Source: Entomortierella parvispora (lineage: Eukaryota; Mortierellomycota; Mortierellomycetes; Mortierellales; Mortierellaceae). From it: 64,000 nucleotides of DNA. Made by a program: the position numbers and the translations under genes. The stretch spans positions 992,001 through 1,056,000 of the forward strand of contig OY752149.1 of NCBI GenBank assembly GCA_963573315.1, written 5' to 3'. The notes under the pieces were generated by a model. That model ran no database searches and had not been told where the DNA came from. It saw nothing but the letters and a program-made list of their open reading frames with translations. Shown here piece after piece: positions 50,161 through 61,093 of the stretch (its first letter is position 1; the number at the start of each line of letters is the position of its first letter).

Positions 50161-52760
50161 TTAAAGGTCGTACAGTTCGGACTCGTCAAGTCCATCCAGC
50201 AAGTTGTACAGATCATCGTCATCGTCGATTGATATTGTCGAAGGTTGTCGTCCAATGGAAGAGGATAGGTTGGCTGTGGTCACAGGAGCGTAGGTCCCAT
50301 GATTTAAGGGATCAGAAGCAAGCAACGGTCGAGGGTTGTCGGAAGAAGAGGAGCTTGTCTGGGCCTTTGTGCCAGCCCGAGAAAGCGTTGGCGAACTGTC
50401 AAGGTCATCCAGCGCTCCATCAAAATCCACGCCTGAAAATTCATCCAACCAATCCGAAGAACTCAGTTGTTCGCCTTGACTAGCAGGACGGCCGGCTTCT
50501 CCTAGAGAAGAACCATTTGGATTGGATATAGACGTCATGGAAATGTCGGCAGTGGAAGAAATATTGGAAGTGGAGGGAAGCAACGACGGCGTCGTCGATG
50601 TTCCAGCTCTCTGACTGACTGAATTAGGTGAAGATCGTTTTCGAAGATCAGCAGATGCCGCAAAAGCCAAAAGTGCTCCTCCTGTCCCTGCTCCGTTGCT
50701 TTTCTTCGCTGGAGGACCCATTGGGAACGCTGGGGTAGGTGAACCAAGCAGGTTCATGGGTGTAGATGACAAATCGTCCTGTAGCGCTGATGTCCTCGCG
50801 TAAGGATTCGAGCCACTCAAGGCCGGTCTCAAACTTTGAAACTGCACCCCACTCGGAGACAGCGGTTGGGAACTAACCGAGGAAGAAGTCTTGTTCGATG
50901 ATCCTAGCCTTTGTTTCTTGGCAACAACTCCTTCTTGACTAGGAGGATGACCATAGGTATGACTATGAGTTGAACTCTCTGACTTGATGGCAATAAGGTC
51001 GTCGTCATCCATGGATAAATTCAAAAGATCAAGCGCTGCTTGACTAGAACTTCCCGTTTTTAGTTGGGAAGGACTGTCCTCTGGCCAGTCTGGAGAAAGA
51101 ATCGCACGCTTTCTGTTTGGCGGAAGCGATGATTGTCGAATATCGGACGGCCTGCTTTCCTGGCTGAAAAATGTATCTGACCCTCCGCGCGTTCCAGAGG
51201 GACTGGCAGAGTCCTCCTGTGAGGACCCGACCTTTTGTCGACGTTGAGATGCTCGATCCTGAGACGATCCCTGCGAGAGCGTGATAGTCGGAGGGTGCGG
51301 TTGAAAGAGCATTTCAATGTTTTTAGGCATGATCATCAGGTAGTGCGAGACTTGAAGCGAAAAGACGGAGACCTAGAAATTTTTGTAGAGGCAACCAGGG
51401 TTTGGAGTAAGTGCCAGTTGCGCAACATATACTTGACTATCTTACTAGATGATATCACAAGCAACGTACATTCTTGAGGGCCAAGACGGTGCCCGCTCTG
51501 ATCTCATTGTTCTTGTATTGGTCCAATACACTCCTGTGAATAGTCCCAGGCATTTCTCCTGATGGATCCAGGAGGGTCGCTGCAGTGTCGATCTCTGACA
51601 GAGAAAGGTCTTTGATCATGACCACAATATTATGGATTTTCCCCCGATGGAGGTCTTTGTTATGCTCTATATCTGAAATGGAATGTGCTGTCCATGGAGA
51701 GAGGTATTTACACTGGCGAAGTGTCGAGGCTAAGCATACAGTAATTTCGATACAAAAGCAAGTCAGCATCCTCATTTTTTTTCCTGCTGAACAAAGAAAA
51801 ACAAGAACAACCTCGTTGGCTTACGTTTGTAGTCAGGCAACCTCATGGTCCGCATCATGTCTTGCCAGGCTCCCGTAACAAACATGCTGTCGACAGGTCC
51901 TGGAGTCTCTGCATTCATTTTTTTCTTGATGGACAAGTTTGAACTAGCACTATTTGGATCAGGAACCATATCGCCGCCGAATGGCTTTCCTTTGGATCGA
52001 AAGAGTCTGTCCTTTTCCTCTGCACTCTGTCAAAACCAGCAAAGCGTGTTTAAGAATCATTATTCTTGACATGGTCTTTCAGTCAAACATGATTGTTCCT
52101 GTGATACTCTCTTACCAGTATCGGAAGATTGCCTGCAGGTCCTGGGAGTCTCCGTTTTCTTGGTACCTCCGCACCAGATGATGTCACAATCCCACTGGAT
52201 GGTGAGCTATGACTACGCAGTAGACCTGAGCTTGATCTGAATGCTGGGCGAGGCGGCCCGCCATTGAGCTCTGGTGTCGTTCTGCTTGAATTGCTCATGG
52301 TCGACCGTGACGATGTGGCGGCAGGGGCATTGGGCGTAGTTGCACGACTGCTGCTACTGCTTCCAGTGGCATGAGGGATGGAATGCCCATGGTTGCTCCG
52401 GTTGTAGTTGTCATTGTCGTTGCTAATGTTGATTCTGCTGCTGTTGTTATTGCTGTTGTTGTTGTTGCTGCTGCTGCTGTTGACCACGGGATCGCGCGGT
52501 TTCACGGTCGGTGGGATGCTGCCACCACCAAGTTTGGAGGAGAGACCCTGGAAGAGGAATAAAACAAAGGATGAGAATTGGTTAATATGGTCCGCATCTT
52601 GGCTCTCCTGGTGATGGATGGGGCCATTGTCGTTGTCCTTGCCTTGAACATTATTCAAAAGCTGGCATGTCCAGCAAGCGCGCGTCCAGGGAGGGTATGA
52701 ACTGAGAGCAGTACGAAGCACAGGCAAGGAACAATTTCGTTCAATGTTTTCCGCCACCAT
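50161..52760 (-). CDS. HROB: HROB (C17orf53/MCM8IP)-like OB-fold protein
   Basis: Minus-strand exons 52760-52116, 52026-51825, 51729-51470 and 51372-50161 give about 772 residues. The diagnostic parts are RRLPGPAGNLPIL near residue 210, a helix with FVTGAWQDMMRTM near 270, and an OB fold at about 300-385 with GKIHNIVVMIKDL, LLDPSGEMPGTIHRSVLDQY and AGTVLALKNVSVFSLQVSHY. These are the conserved elements of animal HROB, which loads the MCM8-MCM9 helicase during repair of interstrand crosslinks and homologous recombination. The long tail is Ser/Asp-rich, with DDDDDLYNLLDG at the end. The first about 85 residues before the Ser/Asn run have no counterpart I know, and the first exon may really begin at an acceptor near 52553. 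Confidence 0.68.
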
Positions 52761-53124
52761 TTTTTGATTTTTGGCCATGCATTTGACCCTTAATTGTCGA
52801 ACCACGTTTTTTTTTTTTTTTTTGCATGCAACACTCTATCTGTTTGAATTTCCGAATGCACACAGGGTCACAAAAGAAAATGGCGTCGCTCGGGACTTTT
52901 TGTACTAGTAGAAAGCTACACAAAAAGAATATCCTCTTACACGCGTCTCATTCCTGGATGGTTGGCGTTTGTAGCAGAATTACCGTCATGTAAGTTTTTT
53001 AGTTGGTGTCTCAAAAGAAGGCTCAGGGGGGTATGAAGTAGCAGACAGTAATTCAAGGACAAGTAACTACTCAAAACCAAACAACAAGGTCTGTTGAACG
53101 ATTTCTATAGGCAAAACCTTTTAA
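52761..53124. other. Intergenic region upstream of the HROB-like gene
   Basis: Contains an 18-T run (52807-52824) and the LIP2 3' end. No gene seen. Confidence 0.5.
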
Positions 53125-54414
53125 TTATTTGAGTAAGGCGGCATCACCAGTTTGAATGTACTTCCGAATGCGCCCTTCCAGTTCGGGGTTGGCCTCAGAA
53201 AGAGCAATCGTCGATCTATTGAACGTCATTCCAAACCCATGAAGAAAGCTTGGGATCACTTTGGGAACAGTCATGGAGGTATCATCTAGCTCCTTGGCAA
53301 GCGACGTCGTTTCCTTGCCTGTCAGGCCGCAAGCAACGATCTCCTTGAAAAAGCTCAAGTCAGTGTTGCAGTTGAGTGCAAGTCCGTGAGAAGTGATGTA
53401 CCGTTGAACATGGACACCTGAATGAAAAATAAAAATGAATAAACTAGCTCAGTCACCATCGCAAAAAAAAAAAGTATAAATCCAAAAAAATCCTCGTCCT
53501 CTCTTACCAATTGCTGCAATCTTCTTGTGGTCATTGATCCAAACTCCTGTGTTTTCTGTCGTAATGGCCTTGACCCCCCATTCGGCACAGGTGGCAATGA
53601 TTGCTTTCTCCAGGTAGGACACGTAGCATCGAACACTCAACTGAAAGGTGACAAGACACATTGTTAGTAATTGCGGATGAAATTCTCGGTCTGGCCCCTC
53701 CAAACCCAAGAAAGGTTGTACTTTCCCTTCACCATATCGCTTCTGTACCTTGATTGGTTTGAGATCTAGAATGGGGTACGCCACCAACTGCCCTGGTCCA
53801 TGGAATGTAATCTCGCCTCCTCGTAAAGACTCTACATATGTCGCGCCGAGGTTTTGTAACCGGGAAGTCTCTGTTTGGCTGATAGCCTGTGCTCCCCTGT
53901 TTCGCCGGCCATTGGTATAGGTGGGAGTGTGCTCGACCAAGAGAAGTAAATCTGTAGCGCCGTCCTCTTCTGGCAAGGCCAGAGTCGCAGAGTCGTCCCC
54001 TTTCTCCTTCTCTTGAGCAAGGCTCTTTGCCCGTTGGTCCTCCCGTTCCTTGCGCAGTCGAATCTGTCGATGGACCAAAAGTTCCTGAAGCTCAGATGAA
54101 CGGTCGTAGGGGAGATCTTTGAGGTAAATGTAAGGCAGGGGAGATAACGGCGGTCTGGGGATGGTGGTGGCGCAAACTGTCCCTGATGCAGTTGAAGCTT
54201 CTGTGGCACTTGATGTATAGGATCGAAATGAGCAGGCGATATGCGCGTTGGACTTTTCTAGGGTTGGCCTAGCTGAAAGGGATATCCGGGGGATAGCTGT
54301 TGGAATTCGACTTTGGCCCTGGGTTCCGAAGTGGCGCTGGAAGATAGGAATGGCGGAGCTGGAGCGCCCTTGGTGAAGCTGAATGGCTCTTTCTACAAGA
54401 ATGAGTCTTTGCAT
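53125..54414 (-). CDS. LIP2: Octanoyl-[acyl-carrier-protein]:protein octanoyltransferase (lipoate biosynthesis)
   Basis: Exons 54414-53749, 53640-53508 and 53417-53125 on the minus strand give 363 residues. The first about 80 residues are basic and Ser/Thr/Arg-rich, a likely mitochondrial presequence. LipB/LIPT2 motifs are clear: LLLVEHTPTYTNGRR, the signature RGGEITFHGPGQLVAYPI, then TGVWINDHKKIAAIGVHVQR with the conserved Lys, and EIVACGLTG with the catalytic Cys. It moves octanoate from mitochondrial ACP to lipoyl-dependent enzymes such as glycine cleavage H protein. A charged insert (about residues 120-150, RKEREDQRAKSLAQEKEKGD) is longer than in bacteria. Confidence 0.93.
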
Positions 54415-54732
54415 TGCGGGGCTGCGACTACAATGGATGAATACCGGGATTAGAAATGAGGGACACAGCAGAATGAATGAATGAATGAAAGAATGAAAAA
54501 GGGTCTTTGACCATCACCGCATCAGCGCGGACAAGTCGATCCATTAAGGGGCTCGCCCCAGCATTTGAACGCGTCGGACAAACCCTCCGATCCTGTCCGC
54601 AACAGCCTCGCTGCCGGAGGACATGGCAACTGACGGGAGTTGAGGTGTAGGTATGATGGTCCATGGTGTGGATATGTTTATTGTTTAGAGTACTAAAGCG
54701 CACTCTCGCCTCACTCGTTGACTCTTTCACTC
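54415..54732. other. Intergenic region between LIP2 and the acyl-CoA synthetase
   Basis: 318 bp serving as LIP2 promoter and synthetase 3'UTR. A GAATGAAT repeat at about 54472-54496 is the only structure noted. Confidence 0.5.
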
Positions 54733-57564
54733 CTAGTTGATCTCGGCGTACATCTGATCAATCTCCACCGCGTATTTCTCCTTGGCAGTATGGCGCTTGA
54801 GCTTGAAGGTAGGTGTCTAATTGTCAATGAACACGCGCGGAAAACAGTTTAGGCAAAGAAAAGCGAGTTGACCCGTCTTTCTTTTAACCAACGTCATCGC
54901 TATCATCATTATAGCAACAAACAGCAAATTTACTCCTCTTACCATCAAGTCGTTCTCGATAGAGAACTGTTCAGAGACAACGTGGATGTTCTTGAGGATC
55001 TCGAATCCCTTCAGATCCGAAGTTCTTCCAAAGAGTGACAGGTCCTTGAGCAAATATGTCTTGACACTGGGTTCCGCGCAAAGTTCCTCATAGGACTTGC
55101 CTCCCAATCCATTCCCGTCAGCCCAAATCTTCAACGCATCGGGATCCGGGACCACCACGCCCACCAATGTCGCCTTGAGGGAATGACCATACACAAAGAC
55201 CTGGGCCACCAGGTCGTGCTTGGCCAAAACGGCCTCAATCTTTTCGGGCGCAATGTACTCTCCCTGGGCCAGCTTGAAGATATTTTTTACGCGGTCAATG
55301 ACAATCAGGCGACCGAGCTCGTCCCACTGTCCAACATCACCAGTACTAATTTTTAGTCAGGAACAAGAACAATCCGATTAGCAAATAAGGCCAAAGAGAG
55401 CCAAAGAAATATTGCCAAACATGAAAAGAAGTAAAGCATTAGCCTATTTACCTTGCCCAGCCGTCAGCATCGATTGTCTCTGCAGTCTGCTGAGGCGCCT
55501 TGTAGTATCCAGGGAAGACAGAGTGTCCACGAAGCATGATCTCACCGCGGGGGAAGGGTTTGTCCTGACTGGTATAGTTCATGCCCGGGATATCCTTCAG
55601 CTTGACCTCTACACACAATTGTGGGGGGCCGACTTGACCCGGGGTCAAGTCACCACGATAACTCATGCACAATCCTGCAGCCTGTTCGGTCTGACCGTAT
55701 CCTTCATAGACATCGGCACTGAAGCAGATGCGCAAAAAGTCAATCACGTCGGGTGAGATAGGGGCTGAGCCCGAGACAATGTGCTTCACCCGTCCGCCGA
55801 GCCGAGCCCGGATGGCCCCAAAGACCAAGCGATCCCAAATCGCATGCTCAAGGATTCCTCGGCGGAGGTTAGCCTTTTTGCTGGCGTAGGCTCGGTTGAA
55901 GAGGAAGGCGGCAATGCCTCCCTTGGCCTTGACACCGGCCAGGACCCTGTCGTAGATGCGATTGAAGAGTCGAGGCACAGAGACGAAAATGGTGGGTTGA
56001 AGAACCGCAACGTCGTCCAGGAGCTTCAAAATGTCTCCTTGGTAGTATCCAATGCGAGCCGCACCGGAGATCATTACCGCCTGACAGGCACGCTCAAAGA
56101 CATGTGCCAAGGGAAGATAAGAAATGTGCGTGTCGGTTGGGCCAGGGATAAAAAACTTGTTGTGGGACGCCATCTTGTGAAGCGAACTGACGGTGGCGAT
56201 GATGTTCTTGTGGGTCAACACAGCACCCCTGGAGACGAAGAGAACGAGGTCAACATGTTTGTTTTCATCCACTTTCCCCCCAGAGCAATTACGATTTATC
56301 AGATTCATGCCGACGCGATGTCGTCCTCCCGCGCCCAAGGACAAATAGACGTCTTCTGGGTTGTGCAACCACCACAGACGAGACATGTGTTCCACCCGCG
56401 CCTGCGGTGGTCTTTGCGCCTACAAAAGACAAGGGGACCGAGCAAGCGAGCGATGCGATGTGGGGAGCGAAGAAGTGCTGGCATTCGTGCTGCCGTCAAT
56501 GGTCACCCCACCCCCAAACGAATAAAAAAAAGAGAAAAAGAACGCCGAGAAACGGACCCACCGCTCCGCTGCTGTTCGCCCTGTGCCCTTGTCAACAAAA
56601 ATAAATAAAGAACTTACTTTGGAGTGCCAGTGGTGCCAGAGGTGTAACAGATGCTGGCTACATCGTCAGCCTTGGGTGGAGTTGGGGAGACGGGCTTTTC
56701 CAATCCTGAGCGTTCGACATCAGTCCAGGCGTGAACTTGGATGTTCAGTGCCGCTCCCTGAGCCACAAGTTGAGGGTCAAGCTCGCCCATCACAACAATC
56801 GTTTTGATAGTTGGCAGCACTGAAATCATGTCCAGCAAGGTTATAGCCTTGTCCGCAGACGCGATGATCACCTCCATCTCTGTCTGGTTCACAATGAACT
56901 CGATGGCAGTTACACCCAAGGTATCGTAGAGAGGCACAGATACGAGGCTGTACATGTATCCCGACAGTTCACTCATGGTCTAGGTCCAAAGCAAGAGCAC
57001 AAAAGTCAGCTTGTTATCGCAAGAAAAAAACAATCATTTTGGCTGCGACCCTTCATTTGGTTGGTTCATCTCTTACCCACTCTGGGCGGTTGATAGAAAA
57101 GATTCCATAGTTGGCGTTGGCCTTCACCCCGAGATGGACCAGGCCCGCCCCAAAGTTGGCGACACGCTCTTGAACTCGTGCGTAGGTTGTCCATTGATAT
57201 GGCTGTGGGGCACCCAAGATGATAGGTCGAACACCAAGAAAGTCACCACCCTCTAGGAACAGAAAGAGAAACCCCCCCAAAAAAATAAAAAAAAACGGTC
57301 AGTGTCGTAGTCTTCCTCCAGCAACACACGCGCTATGGTTGAGGATGCGCTTTAGGAGGCGGCGTTGTCCAACATGAGTGTACCTGCGCGTTGGACACCC
57401 TCGAGAAAGTTTTCGTAGAGGGTCGTAATCTGATGGGTGCCTTTCGCGGAGGGATAGCTGTCCACCAGCTTTTCGGGACTAAGGATACTGCGGCGAGGCT
57501 TGCCCTCTCCTTTAACTTCGGTGGTATGACCCGCAACTTCGACAGAGTACATTTGAGATGACAT
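54733..57564 (-). CDS. Long-chain acyl-CoA synthetase
   Basis: Minus-strand exons 57564-57384, 57252-57077, 56979-56618, 56228-55452, 55345-54943 and 54816-54733 give 660 residues, the usual size for fungal Faa/eukaryotic ACSL. The P-loop YTSGTTGTPKGAVLTHKN is split by intron 3 but restored in frame. Other markers are SYLPLAHVFER, VSGSAPISPDV, the A8-type motif YGQTEQAAG and DADGWASTGDVGQWDELGR followed by VIDRVKNIFKLAQGEYIAPE. It activates fatty acids to acyl-CoA with ATP for lipid synthesis and beta-oxidation. The C-terminus (YAEIN) has no SKL-type peroxisomal signal and there is no clear N-terminal membrane anchor, so localisation is open. Confidence 0.95.
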
Positions 57565-58079
57565 TTCGGGGTTAGGGAATGAGGAATGAGAATGAGACGA
57601 GGTGAATGAATGGGTAAACGAGAAAGGACAGTGGGTGGGGGGGTGGAGGGAGAGGCGTCAAGAAGAAAGCAAAGAGGGTAAGGTGGGATATTTTCCGTCG
57701 CCTTGTACTCATGCCTTGTACTGTTGCCCCAACGGCCTGAGCACACGCAAATGAAAAGGAGGCCCAGGCTCCTCTCCCCACAACCAGGATCATTTAACGT
57801 TCAAGTCCATCTGAACAAACAAAGGGCAAGATCTGCTCAAAGTGTCAGCCAGGTCGGAAAGGCGCCTCGATGGATCGCTAGGACCAGATGATGCCAAGTC
57901 AATAGCACTTCCTGGCAAAGTGAACAGAGCACCCCCCCCCCCTCTGGTGCCTGCATGACTAATCAATCATCTTCACATTTGCTATCCATGAAGGGATAAA
58001 GAAATATATTTGAAAGGTCATCTCTGCTGAAAGACTATGGTATCATATCAAAAAAGGGAATAAATTTGCGGCGAAACGT
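57565..58079. other. Intergenic region upstream of the acyl-CoA synthetase
   Basis: Pyrimidine-rich in sense orientation near the ATG (57590-57665), with the 3' end of the fungalysin gene to the left-hand reader's right. No gene. Confidence 0.5.
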
Positions 58080-60424
58080 TTACTTGTCGCATGCGTTGGG
58101 GAGGTCAAAGTTCTCAGAGCGGATGCTTCCAAAAGGTGAGTTGGCGCCAATGACTCTCGCCTTGGTGCCGAGACCACGCTTCGAGAAGGCTCTCCAGATA
58201 TCGCACTTGTAGCGACCTTCGGTTAACAATTTCTCGGCCTGAAGGATAGCGTCACGAGCCTGGATGAAGGAAGGCGTGCAGGGCTGGAGCTTCAAACCGT
58301 CAACGACCAACTGAAGGACCAAAGTGTTGGCGTAACTGGTCTTGTCGTCGGTGTACCAGTCGTCCGTGAAAGGAAGACGAAGGTTCAAATTCCGGTAAAC
58401 CTCGTACAACATTTCGGCCCAGACCTCACCCTTGGCATGGACACCCCAGTAAGCGGGACCATCCATAATCTTGAAGGTCGAGGGGTTAGTCGTCATCGAA
58501 GTCGTGTAAGGGAAGCGACGGATACCCTGTCCACCGTTGGCGTAGGAGCCCATATCGAACACGGACTCGTAGTTATGGGTGGCGTTCTGGCGGAACATTG
58601 TGGCGAAGAAATCACCCCATCCTTCTCCCATACCACCGGCTTCACCCCATCCCAAACAACCAGAGTTGGCGGGACCTCCGGTCAAACGAGTCGAGATACC
58701 ATGGGCATACTCGTGAATGATGATGCCACTCTCCAAGTCGCCATCACGGGCAACCTCGGTGATATCCCAAACATACATACGCATCTGACCGCGCTGGCCA
58801 TCAGGGGGAGTAGCAAAATTGGCATTGTTGTATCCAGATCCGTCCTGGGCATTGGCAATCACAGCATCGTTACCTAATCCACCACGACCAAAGTTGTTCT
58901 CCTGGAAGTTTCCAGACTGCTCATCGAAACCGTAGTGGTGGAAGACATCGTGGACCTGATTGTTCCAGTAGAACAAATTGGTGATGGCAGCATCCACATA
59001 GGTTACTGGGTCCTTTGTGAAATCGATCTTAAAGTCAAATGTCAGCTCGCCATCCTTGGCAACCTTGCCCTCGGGCTTGGGGTTGTTCTGCCAGTCGTTT
59101 CCATTCCTTCTGTTCTCGCCGGCGTAAACATTGTTGCCAATGGTGGTGGTGAAGTTCTTGTTCTGAGCCTGACGGTTCCAGCCAAGAGGAGACGCGGGGA
59201 GATGGTGAGGATCAACGACCAACTTGCGCTCACCATCTAAAGGATCGTTGACGCCCATGGGGTAAACATTGTAGGTGGCATCCGCAACCCAGTCAATGAC
59301 CTGCATGACCTTCCCGGTCTCTGCATTAACCTGAACATGGAACCAGTTGTCGGTATCCTTCATCTCGACCTGGAAATCATAAACAAGTTCGAGGGTGCCG
59401 TCGTCAGTCTGGATGTAGGCCTGGGCCACAGGCACCTTTCCGTCAGCGGTCAAGGGGCAGTTGGTCATGACGACCTCAACCTTGTCTGAGTGAAGGGAGT
59501 TTGTCGAGACAATGTCCATGTCCTCGGGGCGAGGAATCTCGACGTTGAGGTAGCGAGCGAAGGAGAGGAGAGCATCCTGAGGCGAGAGTGAGGCTTTGGG
59601 CTCGGGCTGGTGCTCATCCTGGACAGACTTATGGTAGTGTAGTGGAGTGCAAGGGAACGAGTTAGATTCGCCTGGGGTGACTTATCAGGTTTCACTAGAG
59701 ATTTCGAGACCAACTAGGCGATATGGCAACAAGGTCCAGTGGAACCACTCGAGCCCTTTTGTCTCATCGATCCTTCACTTACTTTGCCACGGCTGCTGCC
59801 GCGATGTCTCCGGTTGCCAAAGCCTAGTTGACGGCCACGCTCTCCAACCTGCTCGGCCTCCTTCCTGATCCATTCCTTGATCGTCAACGATTCTTGCTGC
59901 TTGCGGCCCTTGTAGAATGAGTCTCCATAAGAGATCACATTTCCGTTCTTGTCCACGTTGATGTTGATGTCACCATTGACGACCTCGAGGCCGTCGACCA
60001 TTTGACTAGTAGATTTGAAAATAAAGGAGCAAATATTGGAAATTAGATGCTGTGCAATAACAAAAACTACATACGTACACCCCACTAACATGTTGTCAAA
60101 GATGGGCCTGGAGTGGATCTGCTTCTCTTACCGAAGATAGACATGAGTGACACCGTTGTGCTTGGAAGTGTAGGCGTTCTTGACGAGGTAGTCATTGCTG
60201 GTCAAGGACAGCTGCTGTTCGACAAAGTCAAGGGCGGTTCTCTCTGGATTGACGGCAGAGCCGGTGAAGAAAGAACCCAAGTTCTCGACGGAGGGAGTGA
60301 GGTACTCCTTGTGGACCAACTCTGGGCCAAAAGGCTGGACTCTGGCTCGGTGCGCAGAGGCGGAGCTGGCAACGGCCAAGACGGCAGCCAAGAGCGAGTA
60401 CGAGTGCGACTTTGTGAACTTCAT
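58080..60424 (-). CDS. Secreted M36 metalloprotease (fungalysin)
   Basis: Minus-strand exons 60424-60132, 60005-59783 and 59627-58080 give 687 residues. A signal peptide (MKFTKSHSYSLLAAVLAVASSASA) and an FTP/PepSY-type propeptide of about 240 residues precede the catalytic domain. The zinc site is HEYAHGIST (His477, Glu478, His481), with the third ligand in GEAGGMGEGWGDFFA. The end of the catalytic domain (CDIWRAFSKRGLGTKA) also matches family M36. Fungalysins are extracellular endopeptidases made as zymogens and used to digest external protein; in some pathogens they contribute to tissue degradation. Introns 1 and 2 both fall in the propeptide. It is divergent from the helicase gene to its right. 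Confidence 0.96.
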
Positions 60425-61093
60425 TCGTTACTGCGTGTAGAGGTGTAAGGTTGACGAGCGAGTGAGGGAGGGACGAGAAGGGCGAGGTATGGTATGGGTG
60501 GAATAGGACGACAAAAATGGCAAGAATAAATAAGACAAGACGGGGGTGAGAGACTGGAAGACGGGGACAGAGAGGAGGGAGAGGAGGGAGTGAAGAAGAA
60601 AGAGATGTGTTTGATGGGGAACAAAGTGGAAAAGCGGCTTGCGAATGGGATGGAAATGCAATCCCCTCCCGATTTGGACACCTTGGAAGTTTGGACAAAG
60701 CCCCTGCACCGCAGCCAAGGCGGGCTGGCCAGCTGCTGCTCTGCCTGCCTGCTTGCTTGGCGAACCCTAGGCTCGACCCATCCTTTGCTCAAGCGCTTAA
60801 GGGCTTCCACCTCCCTACTCACGTGACGGAAGGCTCCAGATTGCTTTCACAAAGGCTGGTAAAAGAGTTGCCACTTTTGGCTGGAAAGTCCTATAAGGAA
60901 GGCGCACAAACCCCATGCAATAAATTACATGCTGTAGAAGCCTGAATACTCCAATCATGCATACACGTGACTATAAGCTGCAACACGTGACTCTGATCCA
61001 TTCGTTTGTCCAACGGTCAAAAAAAAACGGGAAAAAACGCGGCCATGTCCTCATCCCATTCACTCGCTGAATTCGCCCCCATTCGAGTCTGCT
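60425..61093. promoter_or_regulatory. Divergent fungalysin-helicase upstream region with three CACGTGAC E-boxes
   Basis: CACGTGAC occurs at 60820-60827, 60964-60971 and 60984-60991, all on the plus strand, the last two exactly 20 bp apart. The fungalysin side is purine-rich on the plus strand (a pyrimidine leader in sense). The E-boxes are closer to the helicase start (100-270 bp) than to the protease. Confidence 0.5.

Noticed and set aside
51673-51711. Apparent 39-nt intron (GTAAAT...TTTCAG) in the HROB-like gene
   Set aside because: Too short for splicing, and the segment is in frame and open without removal.
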